A stretch of 64,000 nt of DNA from Gracilimonas sp046602855 (GTDB lineage: Bacteria; Bacteroidota; Rhodothermia; Balneolales; Balneolaceae), in assembly GCF_046602855.1 (NCBI RefSeq), contig NZ_JBKINJ010000002.1:124001-188000 (forward strand), given 5' to 3'. The notes beneath the pieces were generated by a model, which worked only from the letters and a program-made list of their open reading frames with translations, made no database searches and was not told the DNA's origin. Positions 42,752-52,284 of this stretch are shown in pieces; position 1 is the stretch's first letter, and every line of letters begins with the position of its first letter. Position numbers and translations under genes: made by a program.

Positions 42752-43198
42752 TCATTTATTATTCGAGTTGTTATGTAAATTTCTTTCTTTTTTCAGGTAT
42801 TCCTGAATGTTTTTTTGAAACTGAACCTGAGCTTTCAGACCGGCTCGGTGACCGAACAAAGCTCCCAATCCGCAAGCCACGATCACCACAAACATGAACG
42901 TCATTTGTGCCTCTCCTAGACCTGCATCATAGATCTGAACCCAAACCAGTGGCGGGATAGCGACAAGCAGACCAAAGATATATGGAACCGGGCTTGCGCC
43001 CTGAAGTCTCCGCATAAAACGGCGGCCGGTAACAAACACAATGTTCATGTATACCAAGCCAAAGCCAAAGAGAAATAAGGTTCCTACATATGATGGATCC
43101 GTTATTTTGACTAAAAACTCAGATGATAACAATGTAAATGCTGCAGACAGCATAAAAACACCTGAAGCATAAAAAGCGAACCGTGGGATATTATCCAA
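42752..43198 (-). CDS. Four-helix membrane protein of unknown function
   Basis: 148 residues with hydrophobic helices at about 5-25, 33-55, 70-90 and 98-118, connected by short basic loops (GRRFMRRLQGASPVP), then a polar tail (VQFQKNIQEYLKKERN). I do not recognise the family. Its stop lies 4 bp ahead of the M28 peptidase start, so the two are very likely one operon. It is an inner-membrane protein by its composition. Confidence 0.7.
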   Translation of the reverse strand: MDNIPRFAFYASGVFMLSAAFTLLSSEFLVKITDPSYVGTLFLFGFGLVYMNIVFVTGRRFMRRLQGASPVPYIFGLLVAIPPLVWVQIYDAGLGEAQMTFMFVVIVACGLGALFGHRAGLKAQVQFQKNIQEYLKKERNLHNNSNNK

Positions 43199-43326
43199 AA
43201 TTATATAGTGGGATTAAGATTTAAGAATTAAGTTCTCACGTTCAGTCGCGAACGAAAAATACAACAATCAACGCTTTTGAGATGGTTAAAAGGTGCAATA
43301 GAATTTATCAGGTATTTCTGTCACAA

Positions 43327-44649
43327 TTATTGGGATAGCCAATCCTGAGGGTTTACAAACTGATTACCATCCCTGACCGCAAAGAAAAGTACTTCACCTA
43401 GTTCGGATTCCGCTGTGCCTGAATTTCCGATCTTATCACCGCGGTCAAGAACTGAGCCAACCTGTACATTGATACTTGAAAGATTCCCATAAGCCGTGTA
43501 ATAGGAACCATGCTTTACAAAAACTACGTCTCCATATCCACGAAGTGGCAAGATCTCAAATACGTATCCAGGCGAAACAGTTAAAACGGGGGCAGCCGAT
43601 TCAGTTACAATATCAAGACCCGGGTGTTCAGTATTCGTTCCATATAATGGATTCCGTACTCTGCCAAACTTCTTAGCCACGGTTTTACTGTTTACGGGCC
43701 ATGGCAATAAACCTTTTGACTGCACAAATTCATTTTCATAGGTCAGTAGAATTTCATCACTCACAAAGTTTTCACGCACCACTGAGTTGGAATATTTTTC
43801 GACTTCGGCAGCCCTGCGATCGGCGTCTGCAATGTTCCTAGCTTGTTCCAGTCTACGTAACCGTTCATTTTCCTGACGTCTCAATTCTTCTTCCGCACCT
43901 ATCAGATTGGTAAAGGTATTCTCTAAATTCTCTTTCTGTTCACGGGTCTTTCTGAGTTCGGCCAGCCAGCTGCTGCGTTCCTGTTTGATCTCTTCAACCG
44001 TTTGTTCCTGTTGCCGGCGCTGAACTCCCAATTCTTCTTTTTCTTGCCTTATCTCTTCTATCACCTGCCTGTTGCGTTCATAACTGTCCTGAAGATCAGC
44101 TTTCACCTGATCCAGTTCTTCCTTGGCATTACGGATTATTTCGGCCTGTTTAGTCTTTTGTTCATCAAATCTACGCAGGTAATTTGAGCGCACAACCATT
44201 TGATTGATCGATTCTGAAGTCAGTAACAACTCGAGGTTTCCGGCGCGCCCTTTTTTATAGGCATACATAATGATCTTCTGATAATTATCCATAAGCTGTT
44301 CGAGCTCTGCCTCCCGTACATCCAACTCATTTTCGGTAAGGTTTATCTCAGCCTCAATTTGTGATTGCTCATTCTGCAGGCTTTGTATCTTATCATCCTG
44401 AAGAGCAATAAGGTTGTTAAGTGATTGAAACTGTTCGTAGGACCGGTCAAATTTTTCTTCCGCCTGATTAACCCTATCCTGATAGTTCTTGATCCGTGCT
44501 TCCAGAACATTGATCTCTGCCCTGGTATTTTCCTGACGCTTCAAAAGCTCTTCCCGCCTTTCCTGATAGGTTTGTGCAAACAGATCACCTGTTGAAACCA
44601 AAAGAACAAGGAAACAACAAATGTATTTAACTGTACCGTACGATCTCAT
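43327..44649 (-). CDS. EnvC-like murein hydrolase activator with degenerate LytM (M23) domain
   Basis: 440 residues. A signal peptide ends near DLFAQ (26) and is followed by a long coiled coil in two parts (about 30-125 and 150-300, e.g. ERNRQVIEEIRQEKEELGVQ) and a C-terminal M23 domain (about 320-440). HPGLDIVTE keeps the first metal motif, but HGSYYTAYGNL has Asn for the second histidine and the last strand reads VLFFAV where active enzymes have a His. Loss of zinc ligands, as in EnvC and NlpD, means it likely activates amidases at the septum rather than cutting. It overlaps the DUF4292 gene by 4 bp (ATGA). Confidence 0.85.
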   Translation of the reverse strand: MRSYGTVKYICCFLVLLVSTGDLFAQTYQERREELLKRQENTRAEINVLEARIKNYQDRVNQAEEKFDRSYEQFQSLNNLIALQDDKIQSLQNEQSQIEAEINLTENELDVREAELEQLMDNYQKIIMYAYKKGRAGNLELLLTSESINQMVVRSNYLRRFDEQKTKQAEIIRNAKEELDQVKADLQDSYERNRQVIEEIRQEKEELGVQRRQQEQTVEEIKQERSSWLAELRKTREQKENLENTFTNLIGAEEELRRQENERLRRLEQARNIADADRRAAEVEKYSNSVVRENFVSDEILLTYENEFVQSKGLLPWPVNSKTVAKKFGRVRNPLYGTNTEHPGLDIVTESAAPVLTVSPGYVFEILPLRGYGDVVFVKHGSYYTAYGNLSSINVQVGSVLDRGDKIGNSGTAESELGEVLFFAVRDGNQFVNPQDWLSQ

Positions 44650-45410
44650 AGTCTTTGGATCTTTATGTTATCTGGTATATCTATTTCTAAGTTGATCCGG
44701 TCGGGATTTGTTTCCAGTGAGCGCACTAAAAAAACCACCCTGGAGTGTTCATCCGCACTGAATATCGTAATTTTTCTTGGCAATACATATCCATTCAATT
44801 CACTATAGCTTTCATAGAAAATCCTGGAATATGGTGAATTTTGCCTGATGGTTTGTTCTACACTTTGTACACGGCCATTATCGCCATCAATTATCACTCG
44901 TAATCCATTATTCATTAACAGCCTGAAAGAGGATTCGTTTTCCTGCAGTACGTTTACCTTTCCCGCATCTACCTTAAAATTGATAAGATCCAACATGTTG
45001 ATAGATGTCAATTCATTCAGACTCGTCAACCTTCCATCATAAATGGATATCTTTTGAGCCTCTTTTTCGAGCCGATTATAGATGAGGATAGAGTCTTGCT
45101 CCACCAACATCTGCCCGCCTTCAATACCAATCCTGTTTTGGATGGTGAGCAGGCTACGGTTCTCATTGGTTGCAAAATCGATCGTCACCCTATCGCTGTT
45201 GCCCGGCTCGCTTATAATGGCACGCCCCTTTCCGGATAGAGTAACAAGTTCACCGGAATAATCAGGGATCATCGATACTATTTTATCAACTGGGACCTCA
45301 CTTGGCCGGAAATTACCTTCCACGGTCAATTCAGAGGTACTGCTGCAGGCGCTGAACATAAATAGCATTCCCAATAATAAATAATGGGGTTGTTGCAAAG
45401 GAAGTCTCAA
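44646..45410 (-). CDS. DUF4292 lipoprotein
   Basis: 254 residues. A lipoprotein signal ends at MFSAC (Cys22) and is followed by a beta-rich domain (IVSMIPDYSGELVTLSGKGRAII, then GGQMLVEQDSILIYNR and YVLPRKITIFSAD) typical of DUF4292, a family of LolB/LppX-like lipoproteins expected to hold a lipid. The order TPR gene, DUF4292, EnvC-like is conserved in Bacteroidota-type genomes, which supports an envelope assembly role. Gaps of 2 bp and a 4-bp overlap to the neighbours mark one operon. Confidence 0.85.
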   Translation of the reverse strand: MRLPLQQPHYLLLGMLFMFSACSSTSELTVEGNFRPSEVPVDKIVSMIPDYSGELVTLSGKGRAIISEPGNSDRVTIDFATNENRSLLTIQNRIGIEGGQMLVEQDSILIYNRLEKEAQKISIYDGRLTSLNELTSINMLDLINFKVDAGKVNVLQENESSFRLLMNNGLRVIIDGDNGRVQSVEQTIRQNSPYSRIFYESYSELNGYVLPRKITIFSADEHSRVVFLVRSLETNPDRINLEIDIPDNIKIQRL

Positions 45411-45412
45411 AT

Positions 45413-47098
45413 CTATCCGTTTAATTTATCTTTTAAATGAATTCGTTCGGGGTCGTTTTCTAACGCCTGTTGCCACCACTTTCTTGCCTCCTCCATATTG
45501 CCCAGCTTTTCATACACGTCGCCAAGGTGTTCATAAACTTCAGCACTTGCGCCTCCAGTATCAATAGATGCTTTGATGTATCTCCGTGCCCGTTCGTAAT
45601 CTTCCAGTTTAAAGTATACCCAACCCACTGTATCAAGATAAGCTGCATTGTCAGGTCCCACTTCAACAGCTTTTAATGCGAGCTCTTTAGCCTTTTCCAG
45701 ATTCTCTCCCCTTACCGATAAATTATAGGCGTAATTGTTCATGGCATTGTCGTTCTCAGCATCATACCTTAGTGCCAGCTCATAGGCCTCATCTGACTGT
45801 TCATGCTTCCCAAGGTTTCCCCGAACGTCACCAAGTGTACTGTATATGATCGATTTAAAAGGCCTGCGTGCAGGAGCCCGTGCCGCATTTTCAAGCCACT
45901 CTTCAGCGCTTTCATTTTGATCTGAAAGCATATAAGCACTTCCCACAAAGAACTGTATAAAGGCATCTTCAGGAACCGATTCATGCGCCTGCCTACCGAT
46001 TTCAATTACTCTTTCATATTCCTGTTGGCCCAAAAGTAACTGTAACCGTTGTCTCCAGGCGATCTCATCTTCAGGCAAAAGCTTATTGGCTTTTTCAAGC
46101 AGCTCAAGCGCACGTTCGGGTTGATCCATCTGGGCATAGAATTCTCCTGACAAACTAAAAGCAGGTCCATAATCCTGATCGGTACCGGTGAAAGCATCCA
46201 GCACCCCCTCTGTTTCAATGCGCAGCTGCACGTTTTGGGGATTTTGTTGGGCCCTTGAATACAGAAATCGGGCAATATTCATTTTCTGTTCGGGCTGAAT
46301 TAGAGGATCAGATACAAAGTTTGAAAGCAGGGTTCCTGCACTGTCCCACTTTTGTTCATCCAGATACAGACTTGCCAAGTTAATAAGCGACTGCGGGTCG
46401 CGTGCATTTCGTTCCAATGCATTACTGAGAACCTCTTTAGCTTCATTTTCATTGCCGTAATTGGCATAATACTGACCGAGCATATTTAGCATTTCAAGAT
46501 TGTCAGGATCGAGTTCACGGATCTCTTCGAGCTGGGCAATAGCGGAGTCAGGGGCCGCAAGTGCTTCATAATTTCTGAATTTCATTAGTAATACTGAGAT
46601 ATCACCACCCCTTAGTTTCAAAATGTCATCCAGGATCTGATTGGAGCGAACGAATTCGCCGTAATCTTTATAGGTATCTGCCAACATGAACAGGGCATCG
46701 AAGTCCTCCGGATACATATCAAGCAGTGTATTCAGTTCCCTGAGGGTAGCATCATTTTGACCGGCACTGCGATAGATCTGTGCCAGCTTAAGGCGATACC
46801 ATTTATTTTGAGGATCACCGTCAACCGCCATTTTTCCATATAAAGCGGCACTGGGCAGATTATCAAGCCTGAAATAGACATCCGCCAGCGCATAATCGAC
46901 ACCTGTTGATTCACTCAGATAATTTTTTGCTTCCAATATGAGCTCTTCGGCTTTTTCGTATTCTTCATTTTCGAAAGCCTCCAAACCCTGTATATACATT
47001 GATTTTCCGCTGAGTTCATCTTCAGTCTGAATCTGAGCCAATGCCGAACTGCCTGTTGTTAATAGAACTCCAAAAAGTAAACCTATCAAATATTTCAT
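45413..47098 (-). CDS. Exported TPR-repeat protein
   Basis: 561 residues from ATG 47098 (an in-frame ATG at 47107 adds three residues). The signal peptide MKYLIGLLFGVLLTTGSSALAQ precedes about a dozen TPR units (e.g. KSMYIQGLEAFENEEYEKAEELILEA, PQSLINLASLYLDEQKWDSAG and AEVYEHLGDVYEKLGNMEEA). It is a periplasmic or outer-membrane scaffold that probably gathers partners. It heads the TPR-DUF4292-EnvC operon, with a 2-bp gap to DUF4292. Confidence 0.85.
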   Translation of the reverse strand: MKYLIGLLFGVLLTTGSSALAQIQTEDELSGKSMYIQGLEAFENEEYEKAEELILEAKNYLSESTGVDYALADVYFRLDNLPSAALYGKMAVDGDPQNKWYRLKLAQIYRSAGQNDATLRELNTLLDMYPEDFDALFMLADTYKDYGEFVRSNQILDDILKLRGGDISVLLMKFRNYEALAAPDSAIAQLEEIRELDPDNLEMLNMLGQYYANYGNENEAKEVLSNALERNARDPQSLINLASLYLDEQKWDSAGTLLSNFVSDPLIQPEQKMNIARFLYSRAQQNPQNVQLRIETEGVLDAFTGTDQDYGPAFSLSGEFYAQMDQPERALELLEKANKLLPEDEIAWRQRLQLLLGQQEYERVIEIGRQAHESVPEDAFIQFFVGSAYMLSDQNESAEEWLENAARAPARRPFKSIIYSTLGDVRGNLGKHEQSDEAYELALRYDAENDNAMNNYAYNLSVRGENLEKAKELALKAVEVGPDNAAYLDTVGWVYFKLEDYERARRYIKASIDTGGASAEVYEHLGDVYEKLGNMEEARKWWQQALENDPERIHLKDKLNG

Positions 47099-47211
47099 AA
47101 CAGTCATATTAACGTCAAGTATAACAGGAAAGTGCGATTTTTGCTTGTAATTTGACGGATTCCGGAGAAATGATTATTTGTACGGATAATTTATAAACGA
47201 AATTACTGCTA

Positions 47212-47760
47212 ATGAATCAAGAACTCTACTTCATTGCACTCATTCCACCGGATTCCCTGAGGGAACAGATACAGCAAATTAAACTGGAGGTGGCTGAAAA
47301 GTTTCAAAGCTCTCACTCGCTTAATGCCCCGCCTCACATCACTCTGATCAGTCCCTTTCGTGTAAGTGATGAGCATACATCAAGACTCCATTCAATCCTG
47401 GAAGTGTATGCTCAGGGACACAGGCCATTTAAAATTCAACTAAAAGATTTTGCGACCTTTCCGCCAAGAGTGATCTTCATAGATGTGAAAATATCTGAAG
47501 CGCTACAGCAATTTCAGCAAAATCTTGAGAAAATGATCCGTGCTGAAGATGCTTTTGGTTATAACTATCAGAAGCGTCCCTATCATCCCCATATTACACT
47601 GGCCTTTAAGGACCTCTCAAAAGAAAACTTCTATAAAGCCTGGGATGAATTTAAAGACCGAAACATGGCAAAGACTTTTTTAGCTGATCACATTTATCTG
47701 CTAAAGCATAATGGTGAGCTCTGGGAGATTTTCAGGACTTATCCACTAAATAAGTTATGA
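47212..47760 (+). CDS. thpR: 2H phosphoesterase / RNA 2',3'-cyclic phosphodiesterase (ThpR/LigT-like)
   Basis: 182 residues carrying both H-x-T motifs of the 2H superfamily: PPHITLISPF (His42, Thr44) and YHPHITLAF (His127, Thr129). Bacterial members hydrolyse 2',3'-cyclic phosphates in RNA or nucleotides, and some ligate RNA ends in vitro. The length is normal for the family. The name is transferred by motif only; the physiological substrate is not known. It stands alone, divergent from the TPR operon. Confidence 0.85.
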   Translation: MNQELYFIALIPPDSLREQIQQIKLEVAEKFQSSHSLNAPPHITLISPFRVSDEHTSRLHSILEVYAQGHRPFKIQLKDFATFPPRVIFIDVKISEALQQFQQNLEKMIRAEDAFGYNYQKRPYHPHITLAFKDLSKENFYKAWDEFKDRNMAKTFLADHIYLLKHNGELWEIFRTYPLNKL

Positions 47761-47858
47761 TAGAAACAGGCTTAATTTAAAACTAAACCGGAATGCGCCA
47801 TAGTACTTTAATGTTAAAGGATCGAAATATAAATCCAATCAATCCTTAGAATGCAACA

Positions 47859-48962
47859 ATGACGAAGTCACTTAAATTGTTTAAAGAAATAGAATTGGGT
47901 CCATTATCATTACGAAACCGCGTGGTTATGGCGCCCATGACGCGCAGCCGCGCCACTGCTGAACACGTCCCAACTGACATGATGGCAACGTATTATGAAC
48001 AACGCTCGGGTGCCGGACTCATTATTACAGAAGGTGTTGCTCCCTCTCCCAATGGTGTCGGATACCCTAGAATTCCGGGAATTTATAATAACGAGCAACG
48101 TGATGCCTGGAAACCTATTACTGAAAAAATTCATAAAAACGCCGGCAAGATATTTATGCAGCTGATGCACACCGGACGTATATCTCACAAATTAAATATG
48201 CCTGATGGCGCAAAAATTATCGCACCCAGTCCTGTCCCATTCACAGACGAAAAGATGTACACCGATCAGGAAGGGCCACAGGATTATCCGGTTCCCGAGA
48301 AAATGACCGAAACTGAAATTCAGTCTACCATTCAGGAATTTGTGGATGCATCCAAACGCGCTATACAAGCAGGATTTGACGGGGTTGAAGTACACGGAGC
48401 AAACGGATACCTGATCGAGCAGTTCTTAGCTCCAAATACCAATACAAGAGACGACAAATACGGTGGCTCCATTGAAAACCGAAACCGTTTTGCCATTGAA
48501 GTTTCAAAGGCTGTCGCCGATGCCATAGGCAATGAAAAGACCGGGATCAGACTTTCTCCTTATGGTGTATTCAGTGGCATTGAGATTCACGACGAGATCG
48601 ACAAGCAGTACACCGAACTTACCGACGCCCTTAACGATCTGGGACTGCTATACATCCATATTGTTGATCACTCTGCCATGGGAACACCTGAAGTACCGGC
48701 TTCCATTAAAGAAACCATAAAAGATCATTTCAAAGATGGTGCGATAATTCTTTCCGGTGGGTACAATAATGCTGAAGAAGCCAATGATGATCTTGAAAAC
48801 GACAGAGGAGATCTTATAGCATTTGGCCGGCCTTTCATTTCAAATCCGGATTTAGTGTATCGATTGAAAAATGATATTTCTCTGGCCGAACCGGATCAAG
48901 ACACCTTCTATACCCCGGGTGCAGAAGGTTATGTTGATTACCCGAAAGCAGATGAAAAGTAG
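47859..48962 (+). CDS. Old Yellow Enzyme family ene-reductase (NemA-like)
   Basis: 367 residues. FMN TIM-barrel features include VMAPMTRSRA at the start, the active-site trio His179/Asn182/Tyr184 in VHGANGYLIEQFLAPNTN and TRDDKYGGSIENR. Near the C-terminus LSGGYNNAEEA and AFGRPFISNPDLV bind the FMN phosphate. The enzyme reduces activated C=C bonds, nitroesters or maleimides with NAD(P)H, commonly as detoxification. It is a single-gene unit; no TetR-like repressor is next to it. Confidence 0.92.
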   Translation: MTKSLKLFKEIELGPLSLRNRVVMAPMTRSRATAEHVPTDMMATYYEQRSGAGLIITEGVAPSPNGVGYPRIPGIYNNEQRDAWKPITEKIHKNAGKIFMQLMHTGRISHKLNMPDGAKIIAPSPVPFTDEKMYTDQEGPQDYPVPEKMTETEIQSTIQEFVDASKRAIQAGFDGVEVHGANGYLIEQFLAPNTNTRDDKYGGSIENRNRFAIEVSKAVADAIGNEKTGIRLSPYGVFSGIEIHDEIDKQYTELTDALNDLGLLYIHIVDHSAMGTPEVPASIKETIKDHFKDGAIILSGGYNNAEEANDDLENDRGDLIAFGRPFISNPDLVYRLKNDISLAEPDQDTFYTPGAEGYVDYPKADEK

Positions 48963-49111
48963 CTTTTAAATAGTGCGTAATAATAGCCTGCTAACCCAAA
49001 TTCGATAAATATATGACAAAGACTACAAGGGTCACATATAAAAAGGAATTAAAAATCTGTTCGCGAATTATCTGACATCTGCAGCAATGAATATTTTTGA
49101 TCCAAAACAGG

Positions 49112-49873
49112 TTAAGAAGTCGGCTCAAAGTATCCTTCAATATTTTCACGCAGTTTCTGGGCCAGTTCCTTACGATCTGCTGACTGTTCGGTTCTTGACC
49201 CGAATTTGATCTTACAATAGATCTTATGGGTTTGGGAAAGTTTGACCAGATGCTCCAGGAAACCATGGCGGGCACCGAAAAAGCAGATACTGTCCCGTGC
49301 GGGTTTATCATCTTCTGATGTGGCATACGAGATAGACGCTGTGTGCACCGGAATTCTCTCATCAGCGGGAAATTGTAGCAGTGAGGCATGGAAAGGAAGG
49401 ATCTGTTCACCACCTGAGGAGGTAGCCTCCGGGAAAAAGATCAATCCCTGATACTCATTCATGGATCTCGACAACTCCTCATTCACCCGCTTTACGTCCG
49501 TCTTACGCTTACGGTCCACAAATATCACCCCGACAGCATGAACCATATAACCTATGACCGGCCAGTATCTTACAGCTTTTTTAGCCACAAATGTACATCG
49601 GAGACTCAGATAGAGCGGAACGATATCCAGATAACTCAGGTGATTGGAAACAAGAAAAAAGGGAGGCTGTGGTGGTTTTCCTTCGATCTCAACTTCCATA
49701 TTGAATATAAAAGCAACGCCATTAGCCCAGATCCGCATAAAATTATTTCGCCAGGGCTCATATCTCTTACCCAATACTTTAGGACCCAACAAACCAACCC
49801 AATAGATACCAAATGCGGATAGGGTAAAAACCGCCAGAACCAAAAGCCTGAAATATCCGCGGATCTTACTCAT
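49112..49873 (-). CDS. PlsC-type 1-acyl acyltransferase, probable OlsA/GlsA-like aminolipid O-acyltransferase
   Basis: 253 residues. One N-terminal membrane helix (about 7-30) precedes the acyltransferase domain: HX4D motif SNHLSYLDIV (His78, Asp83), then a second block VIFVDRKRKTDVKR and FFPEATSS, where the usual FPEGTRS has Ala for Gly, and IPVHTASI. Such enzymes acylate lysophosphatidic acid or a monoacyl aminolipid. It lies 18 bp after a GNAT acyltransferase gene, the order seen in ornithine-lipid (olsB/olsA) and glycine-lipid operons, which favours the second role. Phosphatidic acid synthesis remains possible. Confidence 0.82.
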   Translation of the reverse strand: MSKIRGYFRLLVLAVFTLSAFGIYWVGLLGPKVLGKRYEPWRNNFMRIWANGVAFIFNMEVEIEGKPPQPPFFLVSNHLSYLDIVPLYLSLRCTFVAKKAVRYWPVIGYMVHAVGVIFVDRKRKTDVKRVNEELSRSMNEYQGLIFFPEATSSGGEQILPFHASLLQFPADERIPVHTASISYATSEDDKPARDSICFFGARHGFLEHLVKLSQTHKIYCKIKFGSRTEQSADRKELAQKLRENIEGYFEPTS

Positions 49874-49891
49874 AATTGTTTCAACTGTTTG

Positions 49892-50650
49892 TTATCCGAA
49901 AAACATCTTTCGGGTTCTGTCAGATATATTTTCGATATCAAGAAATACCATCACATAAAACAGCTCAAGGTCTTTTTTATAAGCGGGCTTACTGATGATC
50001 TTACACCCAACACTTAGATAATTTTGAAGGAGTCCGGGTACCTCAAAATCTTTTTTACGCTCTACATCAAAATCAGATTCTTCCAAATCATAAGGTTTAG
50101 CGCCGCTTATCTGATATTTCGAATGAATGTAATTACGAGCTTTTAACTCCTTGTAAATGGCAATGCCTTCCTCAGCCGATTCAGCCGGAATACCCAAACT
50201 ACCTAGCAAGTACCTCTGATCAAAAGCCTGTAAGTATCCGGCAAATCCTTTCCAAAGCAAAAAGAGCACGCGCCCGCTACGGTGCTCTTCCTCAATACAG
50301 GCCCGGCCGACCTCAAAACTCTTTTTCAAAACTTCGTCGGGTAACTCCTTTAGGTTGAACAAACTTTCTGAATAGAAGCCCTCACCGGCAGCCGCCTGTG
50401 CATAAGTCTGAAGACGGTAGGTACCAACTACCTTACCTGTTTCATTCTCCTTCACAATGAGATGGTGGCACTGCTCATCATAATTATCTTCATCTATGGT
50501 TTTTGACGAATCGAATTCTCTTTCAAGCTCTTTATAAAAGACCTCGTATCTGAGTTTTAAAGCCTGTTCAATCTCTGTGTCTGTAGATGCTATACTGACC
50601 GTATAACGGTGATTTGAAATATCAGGTAGGATCTTCTCTTTAGCTTTCAA
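49892..50650 (-). CDS. GNAT N-acyltransferase, OlsB/GlsB-like (first step of aminolipid synthesis)
   Basis: 252 residues in the acyltransferase_5 (OlsB/hemolysin-like) group of GNAT folds: ALKLRYEVFYKELEREFDSS, then EDNYDEQCHHLIVKENETGKV, GTYRLQTYAQA, SFEVGRACIEEEHRSGRVLF and LLGSLGIPAE. In known systems this enzyme moves a 3-hydroxyacyl group from acyl-ACP onto ornithine, glycine or a similar amino acid, after which a PlsC-like enzyme adds the second chain. That partner is encoded 18 bp downstream. The amino acid used cannot be told from this sequence. Confidence 0.78.
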   Translation of the reverse strand: MKAKEKILPDISNHRYTVSIASTDTEIEQALKLRYEVFYKELEREFDSSKTIDEDNYDEQCHHLIVKENETGKVVGTYRLQTYAQAAAGEGFYSESLFNLKELPDEVLKKSFEVGRACIEEEHRSGRVLFLLWKGFAGYLQAFDQRYLLGSLGIPAESAEEGIAIYKELKARNYIHSKYQISGAKPYDLEESDFDVERKKDFEVPGLLQNYLSVGCKIISKPAYKKDLELFYVMVFLDIENISDRTRKMFFG

Positions 50651-50915
50651 CTTTGTGCTTTAGTTTTATTTATCAATTTTTTCAATACTTAGCCAACAAC
50701 TTTACGGATTTAAAACATTCCGTTGCAGAGGGATCGAAAGGAAGCGAATGATTTATTCTATCACATTGTAATACTGCATAAGTCCTTTAGATCCAACTCT
50801 GAAAATATCACTAAATCCCGCCTTCAATTCAATAAATATCTATGAAGCTGTTTTGTGGTCAAAACCTGTAATAATCTGTACATTAAGCCTCTTTGATTTT
50901 CATGAGAATCTTTAA

Positions 50916-52157
50916 TTGTCGAACTATCTGAATTTGTCTTCACAAGCTGAGTCTGAATCAAAACCCCTCCTGCGCGATGTAAATCTATACATCATATTCG
51001 GGATAACCTTGACCGCAGTGATGGGCGTTTCATCCATTGCACCGGCTTTTCCTACTATTGCAGATTCTCTTGATGTTTCAACAGAACGCATCGGGCTTCT
51101 TATCACCTTTTTTACTATTCCGGGCATTATCATTACTCCGGTGCTCGGGTTACTGGCCGACAGGTTTGGACGGAAGGTGGTATTAGTGCCATCTCTCTTA
51201 TTATTTGGAGCAGCAGGAACCGCTTGTGCGTATGCTACCTCATTCGATCAGATGCTTTTATTCAGAGCTTTACAGGGAATGGGCAGCGCTTCTCTTGGTG
51301 CATTGAACCTAACCTTGATCGGTGACCTTTATTCCGGAAATCAGCGGGCTACAGCCATGGGTTATAATGGTAGTGTACTCAGTATAGGCACGGCATTCTA
51401 TCCAGCAGTGGGAGGTGCCTTGGCCATCCTTGGTTGGTACTATCCATTTTATCTTAGTCTTTTAGCCATTCCGGTTGGCATTTTTGTGCTGATTAAACTT
51501 GAAAAGACAGGTTCTAGCGGTGGACTCAATATGTCAGAGATCTTTTCGAACGTGGCTTCCTCACTGATATCCAAAAAGGTGGTGCCTCTGTTTGTCGGCA
51601 TCTTTCTAACCTTCATCATGCTTTATGGAGGTTACATTACTTTTTTCACCATACTCTTAGATGAGCGCTTCGATCAAAATTCCTTTTGGATCGGCATCAT
51701 TCTGTCCGGCTCTTCGTTTATGACCGCTTATGCATCCTCTCAATTGGGTAAACTTACCGAACGTTTTTCTGAGGTCAACCTGATCCGAACGGCCGCTTTA
51801 CTATATCTGGCTATTTTTCTGATCATCCCCCATGTCACTAACATCTGGTGGTTCATCATTCCGGTTGTCATCTTTGGAGCCGCACAGGGTATAAATATAC
51901 CAAGTATTCTAAACCTGCTAACCGGTTACGCTGACAAGGAATATCGTGCAGCCTTTCTTTCAGTTAATTGGGTGGTGATGCGTACAGGTCAGGCTCTTGG
52001 TCCTTATCTGCTTGGCTTGGTCTATGCCGGAATCAGCCTCAATGCTACTTTTTATGCTGCAGCTATTGCAGCCGGACTGTTCGTTATCTCTTCGTTCTTC
52101 TTCATGAAGAGAGACTGGTACATTGCGGCGGATGTAAAAAGGATCGAAGATCTGTAA
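50916..52157 (+). CDS. Major facilitator superfamily transporter (DHA1-like)
   Basis: 413 residues, 12 membrane helices. The loop 2-3 motif is LADRFGRKVV, the DHA1-type helix 4 region reads LLFRALQGMGSASLGALNL, and the second half has a weaker equivalent (LGKLTERFSE). Exporters of drugs or metabolites fit best; the substrate is unknown. The start may be TTG 50916 or TTG 50934, since neither has a strong Shine-Dalgarno and no ATG precedes the first helix. It is a single gene between divergent and codirectional neighbours. Confidence 0.87.
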   Translation: MSNYLNLSSQAESESKPLLRDVNLYIIFGITLTAVMGVSSIAPAFPTIADSLDVSTERIGLLITFFTIPGIIITPVLGLLADRFGRKVVLVPSLLLFGAAGTACAYATSFDQMLLFRALQGMGSASLGALNLTLIGDLYSGNQRATAMGYNGSVLSIGTAFYPAVGGALAILGWYYPFYLSLLAIPVGIFVLIKLEKTGSSGGLNMSEIFSNVASSLISKKVVPLFVGIFLTFIMLYGGYITFFTILLDERFDQNSFWIGIILSGSSFMTAYASSQLGKLTERFSEVNLIRTAALLYLAIFLIIPHVTNIWWFIIPVVIFGAAQGINIPSILNLLTGYADKEYRAAFLSVNWVVMRTGQALGPYLLGLVYAGISLNATFYAAAIAAGLFVISSFFFMKRDWYIAADVKRIEDL

Positions 52158-52284
52158 AGCCAATGCCCCCTTTTAAGTTTTAGGCATCACTGCAAAAGAG
52201 TACACTAAACCCTAGCTTCGAACTCATTCTTCCCCACACTTGTTTTTACAGAAAATAAATCACATAAATTTAAAACATCGAACT

